Positions 23,044-32,841 of a stretch of DNA of 64,000 bases are shown here, piece after piece. The stretch covers positions 124,001 to 188,000 of the forward strand of contig NZ_BMDG01000007.1 of NCBI RefSeq assembly GCF_014635665.1, written 5' to 3'. Each line of letters starts with the position of its first letter. Within the stretch, counting starts at the first letter, position 1. The notes beneath the pieces were generated by a model. It did not search any database and had not been told where the DNA came from. It saw nothing but the letters and a program-made list of their open reading frames with translations. This DNA comes from Isoptericola cucumis (GTDB lineage: Bacteria; Actinomycetota; Actinomycetes; Actinomycetales; Cellulomonadaceae). Position numbers and translations under genes: made by a program.

Positions 23044-24477
23044 ATGACCGATCTCGTGCCGCCCGCCGCCCCGCTCCCGCCCGACGTGCTCGCCCGCCTC
23101 GACGACGGGCTGCGCGACCGGTGCCGCGCCGCTCGGGTGCCGGCGCTGTCCGGGGCGGTGGGCAGGGCCGGGGAGGTCGTGTGGTCCGGCACGGCGGGCT
23201 GGGCGGAGGCCGACCCGGGCACCGCCTTCCGGATCGGGTCCATCACGAAGCCGATGACGGCCGTGGCCGTGCTGCGCCTGGTCGCCGCGGGGCGCGTGGG
23301 CCTGCACGACCCGGTCGGCCGGCACGTCGACGACGCCCCCGCGCCGGAGGCCACCCTGGCCCAGCTCCTCACGCACACGGCTGGCCTACCCGCGGAGCCG
23401 CCGGGCCCGTGGTGGGAGCGGCACGGCGCGGGCACCTGGCCCGAGCTGGTGGCCTCCGGCGTCGTGCCGGTCACCGAGCCGGGGGAGCAGCACCACTACT
23501 CGAACGTCGGCTACGCGGTCCTCGGCCGCCTCGTCGAGCTCGCGCACGGTCGCCCGTGGGACGAGGTCCTGCGCGACGAGCTGTGGGCGCCGCTCGGCAT
23601 GACGCACACCGGCCGGGTGCCGACGTCGGCCGCCGCGACCGGGTACGCCGTCCACCCGCACGCGGACGCGGTGCTCGTGGAGCCGGTCGCGGGCTACGGC
23701 GCGATGGGGCCGGCCGGCGAGGTGTGGTCGACACCGCGCGACCTCGTCGCCTTCGGCTCGTGGCTCGTCGGCGCCGGTCGCGGGTCCGACGGTTCCGACG
23801 GTTCCGACGGTTCCGACGGTTCCGACCCGGTGCTGCCGCTGCGGTGGCGGCGCCGGATGACGGCGCCGCGGGCCGTCGTGGACGAGCCCGGGGCGCCGTT
23901 CACCACGGCCTGGGGCCTCGGCGTCTCCGTGCGCCACGCGACCGGCCCGGACGGGGGACGCCGCACGGTCGGGCACGGCGGCTCGGTGCCCGGCTTCACG
24001 GCGACGCTGCGCGCGGACGTCGCGACGGGGGACGTCGTCGCGGTGTGCGGCAGCTCGACGGCAGGTTTCGGCGGCGGGGACTTCCTCCTGGACGCGCTGC
24101 CCGCGCCCGTGGGGCCGGCGAGCCCGGCCGAGCCGTCTCCGGAGGCCCTCGCGCTCACGGGCACCTGGTACTGGGGGCCCATGCCCCACACCGTCACCGT
24201 GCGCGCCGACGGGAACCTCGTGCTGAGCCCGGCGGACGGCGGCGACCGCGGGACGGTCTTCGCCCCCAGACCGGGGGGCGGCGCGACCGGGACCGGCACG
24301 ACCTGGGTCGGCGTCGAGGGCGGGTACTGGCGCGGGGAGCGGCTGCGGTCCGTGGGCGCGCCGGGCGCGCCGGCCCTGGACGTCGGCACGTTCCACCTGA
24401 CCCGCACGCCGTACGACCCGGCGACGGCCGTGCCCGGCGGGGTGGACCCGAGCGGCTGGCGTCCGTCCGGGACCTGA
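23044..24477 (+). CDS. Serine hydrolase, beta-lactamase/DD-peptidase fold
   Basis: 477 residues. Class C beta-lactamase-like fold with the nucleophile in S66-I-T-K69, the second motif Y152-S-N154 and a third-motif equivalent HGG (VGHGGSVPGF). No signal peptide or lipobox is visible, so it is probably a cytoplasmic esterase or peptidase rather than an antibiotic-degrading enzyme. A C-terminal extension of about 110 residues (LTGTWYWGPMPHTVTV ...) resembles the lipocalin-like domain attached to some family members. A Gly-Ser-Asp repeat inserted around residues 247-261 comes from a 9-base tandem repeat. Substrate unknown. Confidence 0.85.
   Translation: MTDLVPPAAPLPPDVLARLDDGLRDRCRAARVPALSGAVGRAGEVVWSGTAGWAEADPGTAFRIGSITKPMTAVAVLRLVAAGRVGLHDPVGRHVDDAPAPEATLAQLLTHTAGLPAEPPGPWWERHGAGTWPELVASGVVPVTEPGEQHHYSNVGYAVLGRLVELAHGRPWDEVLRDELWAPLGMTHTGRVPTSAAATGYAVHPHADAVLVEPVAGYGAMGPAGEVWSTPRDLVAFGSWLVGAGRGSDGSDGSDGSDGSDPVLPLRWRRRMTAPRAVVDEPGAPFTTAWGLGVSVRHATGPDGGRRTVGHGGSVPGFTATLRADVATGDVVAVCGSSTAGFGGGDFLLDALPAPVGPASPAEPSPEALALTGTWYWGPMPHTVTVRADGNLVLSPADGGDRGTVFAPRPGGGATGTGTTWVGVEGGYWRGERLRSVGAPGAPALDVGTFHLTRTPYDPATAVPGGVDPSGWRPSGT
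23782..23826 (+). repeat. 9-bp in-frame tandem repeat (Gly-Ser-Asp)
   Basis: Four exact copies of GGTTCCGAC (23791-23826) preceded by one variant, GGGTCCGAC (23782-23790), inside the serine hydrolase gene. The unit is a multiple of three, so copy-number change keeps the frame and alters only a surface loop. Confidence 0.85.
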
Positions 24478-24666
24478 ACGACCACCGGCCGGCCACGGCG
24501 CGCCTGTGGGACACGCCACCACCGGCGACACGCCGATGGATCGGACGAGTTTTGAGCCGTCCGGGGCCGGGTATGTCCGGATCTTCCGGGCACGCGCGGC
24601 GCCCCGTGGAGGGGTGCCCGGGACCGGCGCGGCGGGACCTGGCCGCCGGGGCCGTCGCGCACACGC

Positions 24667-24764
24667 TGTGGACGCCGGTCGCCCACCGGCTGTGGACATC
24701 CGTCGGGAGCCGCGGAACGGTGCGCCGGGACGTCTCGTGGGGGGTGCACGACGGGTGTGGACAG
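24667..24764 (-). promoter_or_regulatory. Three DnaA-box-like sites upstream of nrdH
   Basis: TGTGGACGC (24667-24675), TGTGGACAT (24691-24699) and TGTGGACAG (24756-24764) match the complement of the actinobacterial DnaA box TTGTCCACA at 7, 8 and 8 of 9 positions, all in the same orientation. They lie 290-390 bases before nrdH. DnaA control of ribonucleotide reductase is known in E. coli (nrdAB); here it is only suggested by sequence. Confidence 0.35.
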
Positions 24765-24840
24765 TCGTGTCGGACCCTCGTGCGAAGGTGGTCGAGAGAC
24801 GTTCCCCGAAGGGCGGCGGCGCCGAATGACACGAGTGTCA

Positions 24841-24889
24841 ACCACAACATGTCGGTCCCGAGCGCGGGCTGACCACTAGGTGTAGTGTT
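24841..24889 (+). promoter_or_regulatory. Tandem NrdR-box-like sites of the nrdHIEF operon
   Basis: ACCACTAGGTGTAGTGTT (24872-24889) contains CACTA-N4-TAGTG, a close match to the NrdR box (ACACWATATATWGTGT). A weaker copy, ACCACAACATGTCGGT, begins exactly 31 bases upstream (24841), the near-three-helical-turn spacing usual for paired NrdR boxes. TAGTGT (24883-24888) could also be the -10. The rest of 24478-25057 contains the DnaA-like sites and a roughly 170-base leader with a small GGGCCC hairpin (near 24960), but no gene or recognisable riboswitch. Confidence 0.65.
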
Positions 24890-25057
24890 TGGAGCACGCC
24901 AGGCCCCAAGGCCTCGCGAGAAGAACATCGGCGTAGTTCCACGAGTGTCGTCCCTGGTCGGGCCCCCTTCGCGGGCCCGGTCGGCAGGGGCTGGCACAAG
25001 GGGCATCAGCCAGTCGGACGACGCCCCCTCGGGGAGCGGAGAAGGGGAGAGACGGAC

Positions 25058-25300
25058 ATGAGCATCACGGTCTACAGCAAGCCGGCCTGCGTGCAGTGCG
25101 ACGCGACCTACCGCGCCCTGGACCGCAAGGGTGTCGAGTACACCGTCGTGGACATCACCCAGGACGCCGAGGCGCTGGAGATGGTCCGTGGGCTCGGCTA
25201 CCTGCAGGCGCCCGTGGTGGTCGCCGGCGACACCCACTGGTCGGGCTTCCGCCCCGACCAGATCAGCGCCGTCGCGGCGCAGCAGGCCGTCTCGGCCTGA
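25058..25300 (+). CDS. nrdH: NrdH redoxin (class Ib RNR electron donor)
   Basis: 80 residues. Glutaredoxin-like protein with thioredoxin-like activity that reduces NrdE. Redox motif C11-V-Q-C14 ([15 protein letters not shown]) and the C-terminal family motif [10 protein letters not shown] are present. ATG 25058 follows a GGAGAAGGGGAGAG ribosome-binding site. First gene of the operon nrdH-nrdI-nrdE-(homing endonuclease)-nrdF. A 131-base gap with two hairpins separates it from nrdI. Confidence 0.97.
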   Translation: MSITVYSKPACVQCDATYRALDRKGVEYTVVDITQDAEALEMVRGLGYLQAPVVVAGDTHWSGFRPDQISAVAAQQAVSA

Positions 25301-25304
25301 CGTC

Positions 25305-25373
25305 GCGGGGCCCGCGTGCGGGTCCCGCCCAGAGCGGCCGGCGCCCCGGGCTTCGAACCCGACCCGGGGCGCC
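25305..25373 (+). other. Two hairpins in the nrdH-nrdI gap
   Basis: Hairpin 1: GCGGGGCCCGC and GCGGGTCCCGC (about 25305-25328, 10 of 11 pairs). Hairpin 2: perfect 11-bp stem GGCGCCCCGGG (25340-25350) / CCCGGGGCGCC (25363-25373) with a 12-base loop. No U-run. They could let NrdH be made in excess of NrdI, NrdE and NrdF. Confidence 0.5.
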
Positions 25374-25431
25374 GTGCATCTACCCGGCCGGCAGTCCCGG
25401 CCACGCAGCAGTTCCGGGGGAAGGGGGAGCA

Positions 25432-25863
25432 GTGAGTTCTCTCGTCTACTTCTCGAGCGTTTCCGAGAACACCCACCGATTCGTCCAGCGCCTCGGGCTC
25501 GAGGAGCTGGGCATCGGGGTCCACCGCATCCCCGTGCGTCGGACGGACGAGTTCCTGCGCGTCGACGAGCCGTACGTCCTGATGGTGCCCACCTACGGCG
25601 GCGGCAACGAGGGCGGCGCGGTGCCGCGACGAGTGCGCGAGTTCCTCAACGACGCGCACAACCGGTCCTTCATCCGCGGCGTGATCGCCGCGGGAAACAC
25701 CAACTTCGGCGCTGCCTACTGCATCGCCGGCGACATCATCTCCGCGAAGTGCCAGGTGCCGTACCTGTACGCCTTCGAACTCCTGGGGACGGCAGAGGAC
25801 GCCCGCCGCGTCCGTGACGGATTGGGACGATTTTGGCAACGACAGTCACTGATCTCGGCGTGA
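25432..25863 (+). CDS. nrdI: NrdI flavodoxin-like activator of NrdF
   Basis: 143 residues. Flavodoxin-like protein that supplies superoxide to assemble the Mn-tyrosyl radical cofactor of NrdF. The phosphate-binding loop is [10 protein letters not shown] (8-17), and [14 protein letters not shown] and [22 protein letters not shown] are the FMN-binding loops typical of NrdI. GTG 25432 has GGGGGAAGGGGGAG immediately upstream. It overlaps the nrdE start region by 4 or 31 bases depending on the nrdE start chosen. Confidence 0.96.
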   Translation: MSSLVYFSSVSENTHRFVQRLGLEELGIGVHRIPVRRTDEFLRVDEPYVLMVPTYGGGNEGGAVPRRVREFLNDAHNRSFIRGVIAAGNTNFGAAYCIAGDIISAKCQVPYLYAFELLGTAEDARRVRDGLGRFWQRQSLISA

Positions 25864-28028
25864 GCACGACGGACACGACCCCGCCCGCCGGGGCCACCGA
25901 GGTGCCGCTGCAGACCATGCAGCTCGACTACCACGCGCTCAACGCGATGCTCAACCTCTACGGACCGGACGGCAAGATCCAGTTCGAGAAGGACCGCGAG
26001 GCGACGAGCGAGTACTTCCGGCAGCACGTCGAGCCGAACACGATCCACTTCTCCACGCTCGACGAGAAGCTGGACCACCTGGTCGAGAACAAGTACTACG
26101 ACCCGGCCGTGCTGGCCAAGTACTCGCGCGCCTTCGTCAAGGAGCTCTTCCAGACCGCGTACGCGGCGGACTTCCGCTTCGACTCCTTCCTCGGCGCGTT
26201 CAAGTACTACACGTCGTACACGCTCAAGACGTTCGACGGGAAGAAGTACCTCGAGCGCTTCGAGGACCGCGTCTCCATGGTGGCCCTGGGCCTGGCCGAC
26301 GGCGACGAGCAGGTCGCCCGCGACATCGTCGCGGAGATCATCTCCGGCCGGTTCCAGCCCGCGACCCCCACGTTCCTCAACGTCGGCAAGGCGCAGCGCG
26401 GCGAGCCCGTGTCCTGCTTCCTGCTGCGCATCGAGGACAACATGGAGTCGATCGCGCGGAGCATCAACTCCGCGCTGCAGCTGTCCAAGCGCGGTGGCGG
26501 CGTCGCCCTGCTGCTCAGCAACATCCGCGAGCACGGCGCGCCGATCAAGCACATCCAGAACCAGTCGTCCGGCGTCATCCCCGTGATGAAGCTGCTCGAG
26601 GACTCCTTCTCCTACGCGAACCAGCTCGGCGCGCGTCAGGGCGCGGGTGCGGTGTACCTGCACGCGCACCACCCCGACATCATGCGGTTCCTCGACACCA
26701 AGCGTGAGAACGCGGACGAGAAGATCCGCATCAAGACGCTCTCGCTCGGCGTCGTCATCCCGGACATCACGTTCGAGCTGGCGAAGAAGAACGAGGACAT
26801 GCACCTGTTCAGCCCGTACGACGTCGAGCGCGTCTACGGCAAGCCGTTCGCCGACATCTCCATCACGGAGAAGTACGACGAGCTCGTGGCCGACGACCGG
26901 ATCACGAAGACCACGATCTCCGCGCGCGAGTTCTTCCAGACGATCGCCGAGCTGCAGTTCGAGTCCGGCTACCCGTACGTCATGTTCGAGGACACCGTGA
27001 ACCGGGCCAACCCGATCAAGGGCCGGATCACGCACTCCAACCTGTGCTCCGAGATCCTGCAGGTCTCGACGCCGTCGACGTTCAACGAGGACCTGTCCTA
27101 CGACCACGTCGGCCGCGACATCTCCTGCAACCTCGGGTCGCTGAACATCGCCAAGGCGATGGACTCGCCGGACTTCGCCCGCACGATCGACACGTCGATC
27201 CGCGCGCTGACCGCGGTCTCCGACCAGACCAGCATCGAGTCGGTGCCGTCGGTCAAGCGGGCCAACGAGTCGGGGCACGCGATCGGTCTCGGCCAGATGA
27301 ACCTGCACGGCTACCTGGCGCGCGAGCGGATCTACTACGGGTCCGACGAGGGCATCGACTTCACGAACATCTACTTCTACACGGTGGCGTACCACGCGAT
27401 CGCGGCGTCGAACCGCCTGGCGATCGAGCGTGGCCGGGCGTTCGGCGGCTTCGAGGACTCGACGTACGCGAGCGGGGAGTACTTCGACAAGTACACCGAC
27501 GCCGAGTGGAAGCCGGCCACCGAGCGGGTCGCCCGCCTGTTCGCCGACGCCGGGGTGCGCATCCCGACCCAGGACGACTGGCGTGCCCTGAAGGCCTCGG
27601 TCATGGAGCACGGCATCTACAACCAGAACCTGCAGGCCGTGCCGCCGACGGGCTCGATCAGCTACATCAACAACTCGACGTCGTCGATCCACCCGGTGGC
27701 GGCCAAGATCGAGATCCGCAAGGAAGGCAAGATCGGCCGCGTCTACTACCCGGCGCCGTTCATGACGAACGACAACCTGGACTACTACCAGGACGCGTAC
27801 GAGATCGGCTACGAGAAGATCATCGACACCTATGCCGCGGCGACGCAGCACGTCGACCAGGGCCTGTCGCTGACGCTGTTCTTCAAGGACACCGTGACCA
27901 CGCGCGACGTCAACAAGGCGCAGATCTACGCCTGGCGCAAGGGCATCAAGACGCTCTACTACATCCGTCTCCGCCAGCTTGCTCTGGAGGGGACGTCCGT
28001 CGAGGACTGCGTCAGCTGCATGCTGTAG
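25833..28028 (+). CDS. nrdE: Class Ib ribonucleotide reductase large subunit
   Basis: 731 residues. It reduces ribonucleoside diphosphates to deoxyribonucleotides. Active-site cysteines are visible in [16 protein letters not shown] (thiyl position) and ISCNLGSLN, and the C-terminal shuttle pair is C726/C729 (EDCVSCML). It lacks an N-terminal ATP cone, as expected for class Ib. Two starts fit: TTG 25833 with a weak GGGA site, or GTG 25860 overlapping the nrdI stop (GTGA) but with no Shine-Dalgarno; I list the longer one. The gene is uninterrupted by intein or intron, although a homing endonuclease gene begins 3 bases after its stop. Confidence 0.95.
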   Translation: MATTVTDLGVSTTDTTPPAGATEVPLQTMQLDYHALNAMLNLYGPDGKIQFEKDREATSEYFRQHVEPNTIHFSTLDEKLDHLVENKYYDPAVLAKYSRAFVKELFQTAYAADFRFDSFLGAFKYYTSYTLKTFDGKKYLERFEDRVSMVALGLADGDEQVARDIVAEIISGRFQPATPTFLNVGKAQRGEPVSCFLLRIEDNMESIARSINSALQLSKRGGGVALLLSNIREHGAPIKHIQNQSSGVIPVMKLLEDSFSYANQLGARQGAGAVYLHAHHPDIMRFLDTKRENADEKIRIKTLSLGVVIPDITFELAKKNEDMHLFSPYDVERVYGKPFADISITEKYDELVADDRITKTTISAREFFQTIAELQFESGYPYVMFEDTVNRANPIKGRITHSNLCSEILQVSTPSTFNEDLSYDHVGRDISCNLGSLNIAKAMDSPDFARTIDTSIRALTAVSDQTSIESVPSVKRANESGHAIGLGQMNLHGYLARERIYYGSDEGIDFTNIYFYTVAYHAIAASNRLAIERGRAFGGFEDSTYASGEYFDKYTDAEWKPATERVARLFADAGVRIPTQDDWRALKASVMEHGIYNQNLQAVPPTGSISYINNSTSSIHPVAAKIEIRKEGKIGRVYYPAPFMTNDNLDYYQDAYEIGYEKIIDTYAAATQHVDQGLSLTLFFKDTVTTRDVNKAQIYAWRKGIKTLYYIRLRQLALEGTSVEDCVSCML

Positions 28029-28031
28029 GGA

Positions 28032-28820
28032 GTGACCGTGGTGACCGATGGCTCGAGAAGTCGGAAGCACGTGGGTGTCGTTTACGGCGTACGCCTGCGT
28101 GACTCCGGCGAGTATCGGTACGTGGGGCTGACGACGAGAACTGCAGAGGCTCGGCTCAGGCGGCACCTCAGCAACGCGCGGGCTGGGCGGAAGACTCCGT
28201 TCTATGACTGGCTCCGGAAGCACAAGGATGAAGTTGTCGTCGACCAGCTCGACACTGAGTTGGGAAGTCTGGAGTGGCTCGGCGAGTCCGAGATCATCTG
28301 GATCGGCTCGTTGCGTTCCGAGGGCCATCGACTTCTGAACATCGCGGATGGCGGGCTTGGGCCCACCGGCGTGGTGTGGACGGAGGAGATGCGGGAGGCG
28401 GCACGACGGCGGTCGACCGGGCGGAAAGGCATCAGTCGTCCAGGTGCGCTCCACCCCTTCTACGGAAAGCATCACACCGCTGAGCAGCGTGCGAAGTGGT
28501 CCGAGGAGAGGAAGGGAACCTTCGTCGGGCCGGCCAACCCCAACTACGGCAAGTTCGGTAAGGACCATCCGAGCTTCGGTCACACGATGTCACTAGAGTC
28601 GCGGGCGGCACTCTCCGAGATGCGGAAGGGCGAGCGAAATCCCAACTACGGGAAGAAGGCTAGCCCGGAGACCCGCGCGAAGATGTCCGCCGCGCAGAAG
28701 GGCGTGCCGAAGCCTTCGAGCGCACGGAGCGCGCACACCCGCTACCACACCAATCAAGGACGCGTGAGTCCTCAGTGCACGTTCTGCACTGGAGACGCCC
28801 AATCGCCGGATGGCAGCTAA
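28032..28820 (+). CDS. Free-standing GIY-YIG homing endonuclease with NUMOD3 repeats
   Basis: 262 residues from GTG 28032; GTG 28038 or 28041 are better spaced from GGGAG at 28028-28032. The GIY-YIG domain fills residues 14-110: V17-Y18-G19 and Y30-V31-G32, the R-x-H of RLRRHL (about 44-45), the catalytic Glu in ESEIIWIG (E87) and N103 in LLNIADGGLG. NUMOD3-type DNA-binding modules follow: HPFYGKHHTAEQRAKWSEERKG, NPNYGKFGKDHPSFGH with its helix, and NPNYGKKASPETRAKMSAAQKG. A C-terminal H235-x3-H239 ... C249-x2-C252 looks like the zinc finger of actinophage homing nucleases. It uses many A/T-ending codons (GTT, GAT, TAT, AGA) and a TAA stop, unlike its neighbours. It lies inside nrdHIEF, so it is a mobile gene, probably phage-derived, targeting the nrd locus. 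Not an RNR component. Confidence 0.9.
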   Translation: MTVVTDGSRSRKHVGVVYGVRLRDSGEYRYVGLTTRTAEARLRRHLSNARAGRKTPFYDWLRKHKDEVVVDQLDTELGSLEWLGESEIIWIGSLRSEGHRLLNIADGGLGPTGVVWTEEMREAARRRSTGRKGISRPGALHPFYGKHHTAEQRAKWSEERKGTFVGPANPNYGKFGKDHPSFGHTMSLESRAALSEMRKGERNPNYGKKASPETRAKMSAAQKGVPKPSSARSAHTRYHTNQGRVSPQCTFCTGDAQSPDGS

Positions 28821-29819
<999 letters not shown>

Positions 29820-29848
29820 CCCGGACCTGCGCTCCGTAGCGAGCATGA

Positions 29849-29886
29849 CGAGGCCCGGCACCGCCGTCGTGCGGTGCCGGGCCTCG
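29849..29886. terminator. Bidirectional terminator, nrdF / arabinofuranosidase
   Basis: Perfect 16-bp stem (29849-29864 and 29871-29886; CGAGGCCCGGCACCGC and complement) with a 6-base loop, between two converging genes. Typical strong GC terminator of high-GC actinobacteria; no long U-run. Confidence 0.85.
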
Positions 29887-29912
29887 CGCGTGCGGGACCG
29901 GCCGCGGCGGGT

Positions 29913-31424
29913 TCAGGCGCGGCCGAGGCGGATCATCGACCAGGACACGGGTGGCAGCTCGGCGCGGGCGCGCGCGCCGGCGACCTTGGCCGTGGTGTTG
30001 GCCCGCGGCAGGACGCTCGACTCGTCGTCGGCCGTGGCCGACCACGTGTGGTCGGGGTGGGACAGCGTGCGGGCCTCGACGACGCGGAGGCCGGGGAACC
30101 CGCGCAGGTCGACGTCGAGCACGACGTCGTCGGTCACGGAGCGGTTGGTCGCGAGCAGCACGACCTCGCCGGTCTCCGGGTCGTGGGTCGCGACGGCGTC
30201 GAGCGTCGCGACGTCGCCGAACCGCGCCGTCTCGTGTACCGGGGAGTCGACGGCGAGGCGCAGCACCTCGCCCTTCGCGTACCGGGCGGTGAGGGCGAAG
30301 GGGTGGAACGTCGTCTGGCGCCAGATCCGGCCGCCCGGCTCCGTCATGATCGGCGCGATGACGTTCACGAGCTGCGCGAGCGACGCGGCGTGCACCCGGT
30401 CGGTGTGCCGCAGGAGGCTGATGAGCATCGACCCGACCACGACGGCGTCGGCGACGTTGTACCGGTCCTCGAGCAGCACGGGAGCCACCGGCCAGTCGTC
30501 GCCGCTCGGTGGCCGGGACTCCGCGCGGTGCTGGTACCAGACGTTCCACTCGTCGAACGAGATGTTGATGCGCTTGGTGTGCTTGCCCGCCGCGCGCACC
30601 GCGTCGGCGGTCGCGGTCACGGCCTCGATGAAGTGGTCCATGTCGACGGTGGACGCGAGGAACGAGGCGAGGTCGCCGTCGGTCTCCCAGTAGTACGCGT
30701 GCGCGGAGACGTGGTCGACGTGCTCGTACGCCTCGGAGAGCACCACGTGCTCCCACTCGCCGAACGTCGGCATGGCCGACCCGGAGGAGCCGCAGACCAC
30801 CAGCTCCAGGTCCGGGTCGACCATCCGCATGGCGCGCGCGGTCTCGGCGGCCAGGCGTCCGTACTCGCCCGCCCTCTTGTGCCCGACCTGCCACGGCCCG
30901 TCCATCTCGTTGCCGAGGCACCACATCGAGATGCGGTACGGGTCGGCGGTGCCGTTCTCCCGCCGCCGGTCGGACCACCGGGTGCCGCCCGCCACGTTGC
31001 AGTACTCCAGCAGGTCCAGGGCCTCCTGCACCCCGCGGGTGCCGAGGTTGACCGCCATCATCGGCTCGACGCCTGCCCTGGCGCACCAGCGCATAAACTC
31101 GTCCACGCCGACGAGGTTCGGCTCGGTCGAGTGCCACGCCAGGTCCAGGCGCCGAGGTCGCTGGGCGACCGGGCCGATCCCGTCCTCCCACCGGTACCCG
31201 GACACGAAGTTGCCTCCCGGGTAGCGGACCGTGGACACCCCCAGCTCCCGCACCAGCTCGATCACGTCGCCGCGGAACCCGTCCGCGTCGGCGCTGGGGT
31301 GCTGCGGGTCGTGAATCCCGGTGTACACGGACCGGCCGAGGTGCTCGACGAACGAGCCGAACGTGCGACGGCGCACGGGCCCGACGACGAACGCCGGATC
31401 GGCGGTGACGGTGGCAGACAGCAT
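29913..31424 (-). CDS. abfA: GH51 alpha-L-arabinofuranosidase
   Basis: 503 residues, intracellular (no signal peptide). The N-terminal RRRTFGSFVEHLGRSVYTGIHDP and RYPGGNFVSGYRWEDGIGP are GH51 hallmarks. Acid/base E173 is in CLGNEMDGPW and nucleophile E292 in ISFDEWNVWY. It removes alpha-L-arabinofuranosyl residues from imported arabino- or arabinoxylo-oligosaccharides. Last gene of the importer operon, 62 bases after the binding-protein gene; ATG 31424 has AGGAGC upstream. Length is standard for the bacterial family. Confidence 0.96.
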   Translation of the reverse strand: MLSATVTADPAFVVGPVRRRTFGSFVEHLGRSVYTGIHDPQHPSADADGFRGDVIELVRELGVSTVRYPGGNFVSGYRWEDGIGPVAQRPRRLDLAWHSTEPNLVGVDEFMRWCARAGVEPMMAVNLGTRGVQEALDLLEYCNVAGGTRWSDRRRENGTADPYRISMWCLGNEMDGPWQVGHKRAGEYGRLAAETARAMRMVDPDLELVVCGSSGSAMPTFGEWEHVVLSEAYEHVDHVSAHAYYWETDGDLASFLASTVDMDHFIEAVTATADAVRAAGKHTKRINISFDEWNVWYQHRAESRPPSGDDWPVAPVLLEDRYNVADAVVVGSMLISLLRHTDRVHAASLAQLVNVIAPIMTEPGGRIWRQTTFHPFALTARYAKGEVLRLAVDSPVHETARFGDVATLDAVATHDPETGEVVLLATNRSVTDDVVLDVDLRGFPGLRVVEARTLSHPDHTWSATADDESSVLPRANTTAKVAGARARAELPPVSWSMIRLGRA

Positions 31425-31486
31425 GAGGCGATTCGCTCCTGGGGCTTCGGGGTCTTCGGGGTCTTGTCGGTGTGCCGTCGCCGCGG

Positions 31487-32818
31487 CTACTGCCCGAGCT
31501 CGTTCTGCAGGCTGGACTGGGCCTTGGCGAGCGCGTCGGGGGCGGGCACGCCGTTCTCGTAGACGTCGTTGAGCGTGACGGTGGTGAACGTGTTGTCCAC
31601 GGTCGGCCAGCTCGGGTCGCTGAACGACTCGAGGTGCCCGATGCCGTCCTTCACCTCGTTCAGCACGTCGAACAGGTTGGTCTGGAAGTACTTGTTGAAC
31701 TTGTTCTCGGGGTTCTTGGTGACCTCCTCGTCCTCCCAGACCGCCATGTTCACGGGGTCGAAGCCGAGCTCCTCCCACACGGCGACGTTGGCCTCGGGCG
31801 ACAGCTTGGCGAAGGCGAGCCACTCGGAGGCGAGGTCCTGGTTCGGCGAGGCCACCGGGACCGACGTGCCTGTGCCGCCACCGCCGATGGTCCGCACCTG
31901 GGCGCCGTCCTGCACGGGCGCGGGCGCGATGGCTACCTTGCCGGCCAGGTCGGGCATGTAGTCGACGTACCGGGACGTGTACCACGCCGGGTACACGATC
32001 GCGGCGTACTTCCCGTCGTTGATGGCGCCGAACGCCTCCTCCGAGTCGGGGCTGCCGCCGGGGATCGTCGAGACCGCGCCGGCGTCCTGCATCTCCTGGA
32101 TCATGGAGACCGCCTCGACGACCTCGGGGCTGTCGACCTGGACGTTGCCCTCGGCGTCGAAGAACTGCCCGCCGAGCTGCGCCGTGACGAGCGGCTCGAG
32201 GAAGTTGACGCTGGTGCTCGCGACCCCGAACGCCTTGTCGGTGGCGGCGTGGTACTTGCTGCCCGCCTCCTGGAAGTCGTCCCAGGTCTCGATGGTCGTG
32301 TAGTCGATCCCGGCGCCCTCGAGCAGCTCGGTGTTGTAGAACGCGACGAACGCGCCCACGTGCGTGGGGAAGCCGTACACGCGGCCGTCCTTGCTGTACA
32401 GGTCGAGGCGTGCCTGGACGACGTCGTCCACGTACGGCTCCGCGGCATCGGTCAGATCGAGCAGCGGGGGAGTCTCGCCCTTGACGAAGTTGGCGAACTT
32501 GTTCACCTCGATGTCCACCACGTCGGGCAGGCCCTCGCCCGAGTTGAAGGCGAGCTGCAGCTTGTTGTGCATGTCGTCATAGGGGTAGACGGTGACCTCG
32601 AGCTGGATCTCCTTGTCGGGGTTCGCCTCGTTCCACTGCGCGGCCATCTCCTCGTAGTAGGCCGCGTGGACGTCGGCGAACGTCCACATGTTCAGCGTCG
32701 TGGAACCGTCGGCGTTCGTGGTCGGCTCCGCCGACTGGCCGCCGCCGCTGCAGGCGGCGAGCACCGAGACTGCGGTCGCGGCGGCGAGCGCCGCCGTGCT
32801 GTTGCGTAGCTTGCTCAT
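31487..32818 (-). CDS. Arabinoside ABC transporter solute-binding lipoprotein (CUT1)
   Basis: 443 residues. Signal peptide with lipobox VLAAC (about 19-23), Ser/Gly linker, then a family 1 binding domain (TTLNMWTFADVHAAYYEEMAAQWNEANPDK). ATG 32818, with a GGAGAAG site. It follows its two permeases rather than preceding them, unlike the other two CUT1 operons here. The adjacent GH51 gene suggests arabino-oligosaccharides as ligand. Confidence 0.92.
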   Translation of the reverse strand: MSKLRNSTAALAAATAVSVLAACSGGGQSAEPTTNADGSTTLNMWTFADVHAAYYEEMAAQWNEANPDKEIQLEVTVYPYDDMHNKLQLAFNSGEGLPDVVDIEVNKFANFVKGETPPLLDLTDAAEPYVDDVVQARLDLYSKDGRVYGFPTHVGAFVAFYNTELLEGAGIDYTTIETWDDFQEAGSKYHAATDKAFGVASTSVNFLEPLVTAQLGGQFFDAEGNVQVDSPEVVEAVSMIQEMQDAGAVSTIPGGSPDSEEAFGAINDGKYAAIVYPAWYTSRYVDYMPDLAGKVAIAPAPVQDGAQVRTIGGGGTGTSVPVASPNQDLASEWLAFAKLSPEANVAVWEELGFDPVNMAVWEDEEVTKNPENKFNKYFQTNLFDVLNEVKDGIGHLESFSDPSWPTVDNTFTTVTLNDVYENGVPAPDALAKAQSSLQNELGQ

Positions 32819-32841
32819 GGGAACTTCTCCGTTCTGGTAGG

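Noticed and set aside
24890-25057. Riboswitch in the nrdH leader
   Set aside because: No cobalamin-box or other recognised aptamer consensus was found; only a short GGGCCC hairpin is present.
25833-28820. Intein or self-splicing intron associated with the homing endonuclease
   Set aside because: NrdE is continuous from start to CVSCML and NrdF is complete; no splice motifs or intron-like flanks are seen, so the nuclease gene is free-standing.
28032-28820. Part of a prophage
   Set aside because: No integrase, structural or lysis genes flank it; only this single phage-like gene is present.
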